Source: Candidatus Tenebribacter mawsonii (GTDB lineage: Bacteria > Cloacimonadota > Cloacimonadia > Cloacimonadales > TCS61). Taken from it: a DNA stretch of 6,501 nt. Where the stretch lies: contig JAVCCD010000089.1 of assembly GCA_030765665.1 (NCBI GenBank), positions 1-6,501 of the forward strand, written 5' to 3'. The position numbers and the translations under genes were made by a program. Within the stretch, counting starts at the first letter, position 1, and every line of letters starts with the position of its first letter. The notes under the pieces were generated by a model. The model saw nothing but the letters and a program-made list of their open reading frames with translations. It did no database searches and was not told the origin of the DNA. Of the stretch, positions 5,769 through 6,501 are shown piece by piece.

Positions 5769-6501
5769 GGTCCTCTTTCCAAATCTTTTATCTCTTTTGG
5801 AATATTTACGGATAAATTCTTGTATCCTGTTTTTGTAACCAGAATATCATCTTCAATTCGCACGCCTATTTTTTCTTCAGGGATATAAATACCCGGCTCT
5901 ATCGTAATTACATTTCCAACCTTAAGAACTGAGTTACGAGAGCCAAGATCGTGAGTATCCATCCCTAAATGGTGACCCACACTGTGCATGTAATATTTGC
6001 GATAATCTTTTTTATCTTTTATCAGTTTTAATTTTATCAAAGATTTCTGGATCAATTCAACTGTTTTTTCGTTTAATTCTGTCATACTAATTCCTGGTTT
6101 AACCATTTTTATAATTTTCTTGTTAATTGCTAAAACTTCGGAATATACTTCTTTTTGACGCTGTGTAAATTTCCCTGAAACTGGAAAAGTCCTTGAGATA
6201 TCAGCGCTATAGCCATTACAAGCTGCACCAACATCCAAAAGTACCATTTCATCTTTTTTAATCTTCGAATTATTCTGTTCATAATGCAAGGTAGCTGCAT
6301 TTTCACCAGCTGCGACAATAGATTTGAATCCAATGTGCTTTAAGCCATTTCGGTTTATCTCGTATTTCAAGATAGCATCCAGCTCATATTCCATCATTCC
6401 AATCTTAGATTTTTTTATGATATTTTTTATACCTTCACCTGTAATATCAATCGCTTTTTGCATCTGCTCAATTTCCCATTTTGTTTTCACACTTCTAAGA
6501 G
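5765..6501 (-). CDS. PepP-type Xaa-Pro aminopeptidase (M24 family), C-terminal catalytic domain, 5' end outside the window
   Basis: This is the pita-bread metallopeptidase domain, which would remove an N-terminal residue preceding proline using two metal ions. Numbering from the GTG at 6490, the metal ligands are all present: Asp86 (LLDVGAACNG), Asp97 (SADISRTFPVSG), His173 (MHSVGHHLGMDTHD), Glu198 (TIEPGIYIP) and Glu213 (GVRIEDDILVT). His180 matches the conserved second active-site histidine. The end, NLSVNIPKEIKDLERGP, fits the usual PepP C-terminus. The GTG at 6490 is not the real start: the frame stays open to the edge, and the codons before it give LRSVKTKWEIEQMQKAI, the typical linker between the N-terminal creatinase-like domain and the catalytic domain. 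So only the catalytic half is here. Other M24 members (prolidase, methionine aminopeptidase) are possible, but the linker, 'HHLGMDTHD' and the tail favour PepP. It is cytoplasmic and upstream of coaD on the same strand. Confidence 0.92.
   Translation of the reverse strand, partial: LRSVKTKWEIEQMQKAIDITGEGIKNIIKKSKIGMMEYELDAILKYEINRNGLKHIGFKSIVAAGENAATLHYEQNNSKIKKDEMVLLDVGAACNGYSADISRTFPVSGKFTQRQKEVYSEVLAINKKIIKMVKPGISMTELNEKTVELIQKSLIKLKLIKDKKDYRKYYMHSVGHHLGMDTHDLGSRNSVLKVGNVITIEPGIYIPEEKIGVRIEDDILVTKTGYKNLSVNIPKEIKDLERGP

Noticed and set aside
6130..6333. Minus-strand open frame of 67 codons
   Set aside because: It overlaps the M24 catalytic domain in another frame, and the catalytic residues belong to the longer frame.
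6488..6490. GTG as the start of the peptidase
   Set aside because: The frame remains open to the window edge and the preceding codons encode LRS-V-K, a typical PepP linker; there is no Shine-Dalgarno before the GTG.

Overview
The window is AT-rich. Every gene I can support lies on the minus strand, so the transcriptional order runs from high to low coordinates. Housekeeping genes (a PepP-type aminopeptidase, coaD, secD, secF) are followed by secreted proteins with an 'NYPNPFNPTTTISY' C-terminal sorting/FlgD-like module and a right-handed beta-helix N-terminus ('QDGTGNFTTIQEGIDASADS'). That combination suggests the Fibrobacteres-Chlorobi-Bacteroidetes group, most likely Candidatus Cloacimonadota. 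The taxonomic call is inferred from protein style; there is no rRNA or marker alignment.

Layout in transcriptional order. (1) 6501-5765: C-terminal catalytic (M24) part of a PepP-like metallo-aminopeptidase; it runs off the window edge, and the apparent GTG start at 6490 is internal. (2) 5764-5631: a 134-base leader with a 14-bp hairpin just upstream of the coaD ribosome binding site, and a protein-like open frame overlapping it. (3) 5630-5154: coaD, a CoA biosynthesis enzyme. (4) 5126-4815: a DUF3467 protein. (5) 4737-3130 and 3121-2162: secD and secF, closely coupled, ending in a textbook intrinsic terminator at 2101-2134. (6) 2100-1635: a gene-free spacer holding several short hairpin repeats of dispersed-repeat type and a possible promoter. 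(7) 1634-318: a secreted 438-residue protein with a sorting-domain tail. (8) 317-165: two back-to-back palindromic repeat elements. (9) 164-1: the first 54 codons of a secreted beta-helix protein that leaves the window.

Functionally, SecD and SecF form the proton-driven accessory complex of the SecYEG channel. They would help export proteins such as the two signal-peptide proteins downstream, whose sorting tail implies a further outer-membrane step. CoaD, the peptidase and the DUF3467 protein are probably neighbours by conserved operon layout rather than one pathway. I see no new defence system, CRISPR array, insertion sequence, tRNA or rRNA. The most unusual content is the density of palindromic elements between the genes and the apparent split of a beta-helix/sorting-tail architecture over two adjacent genes.
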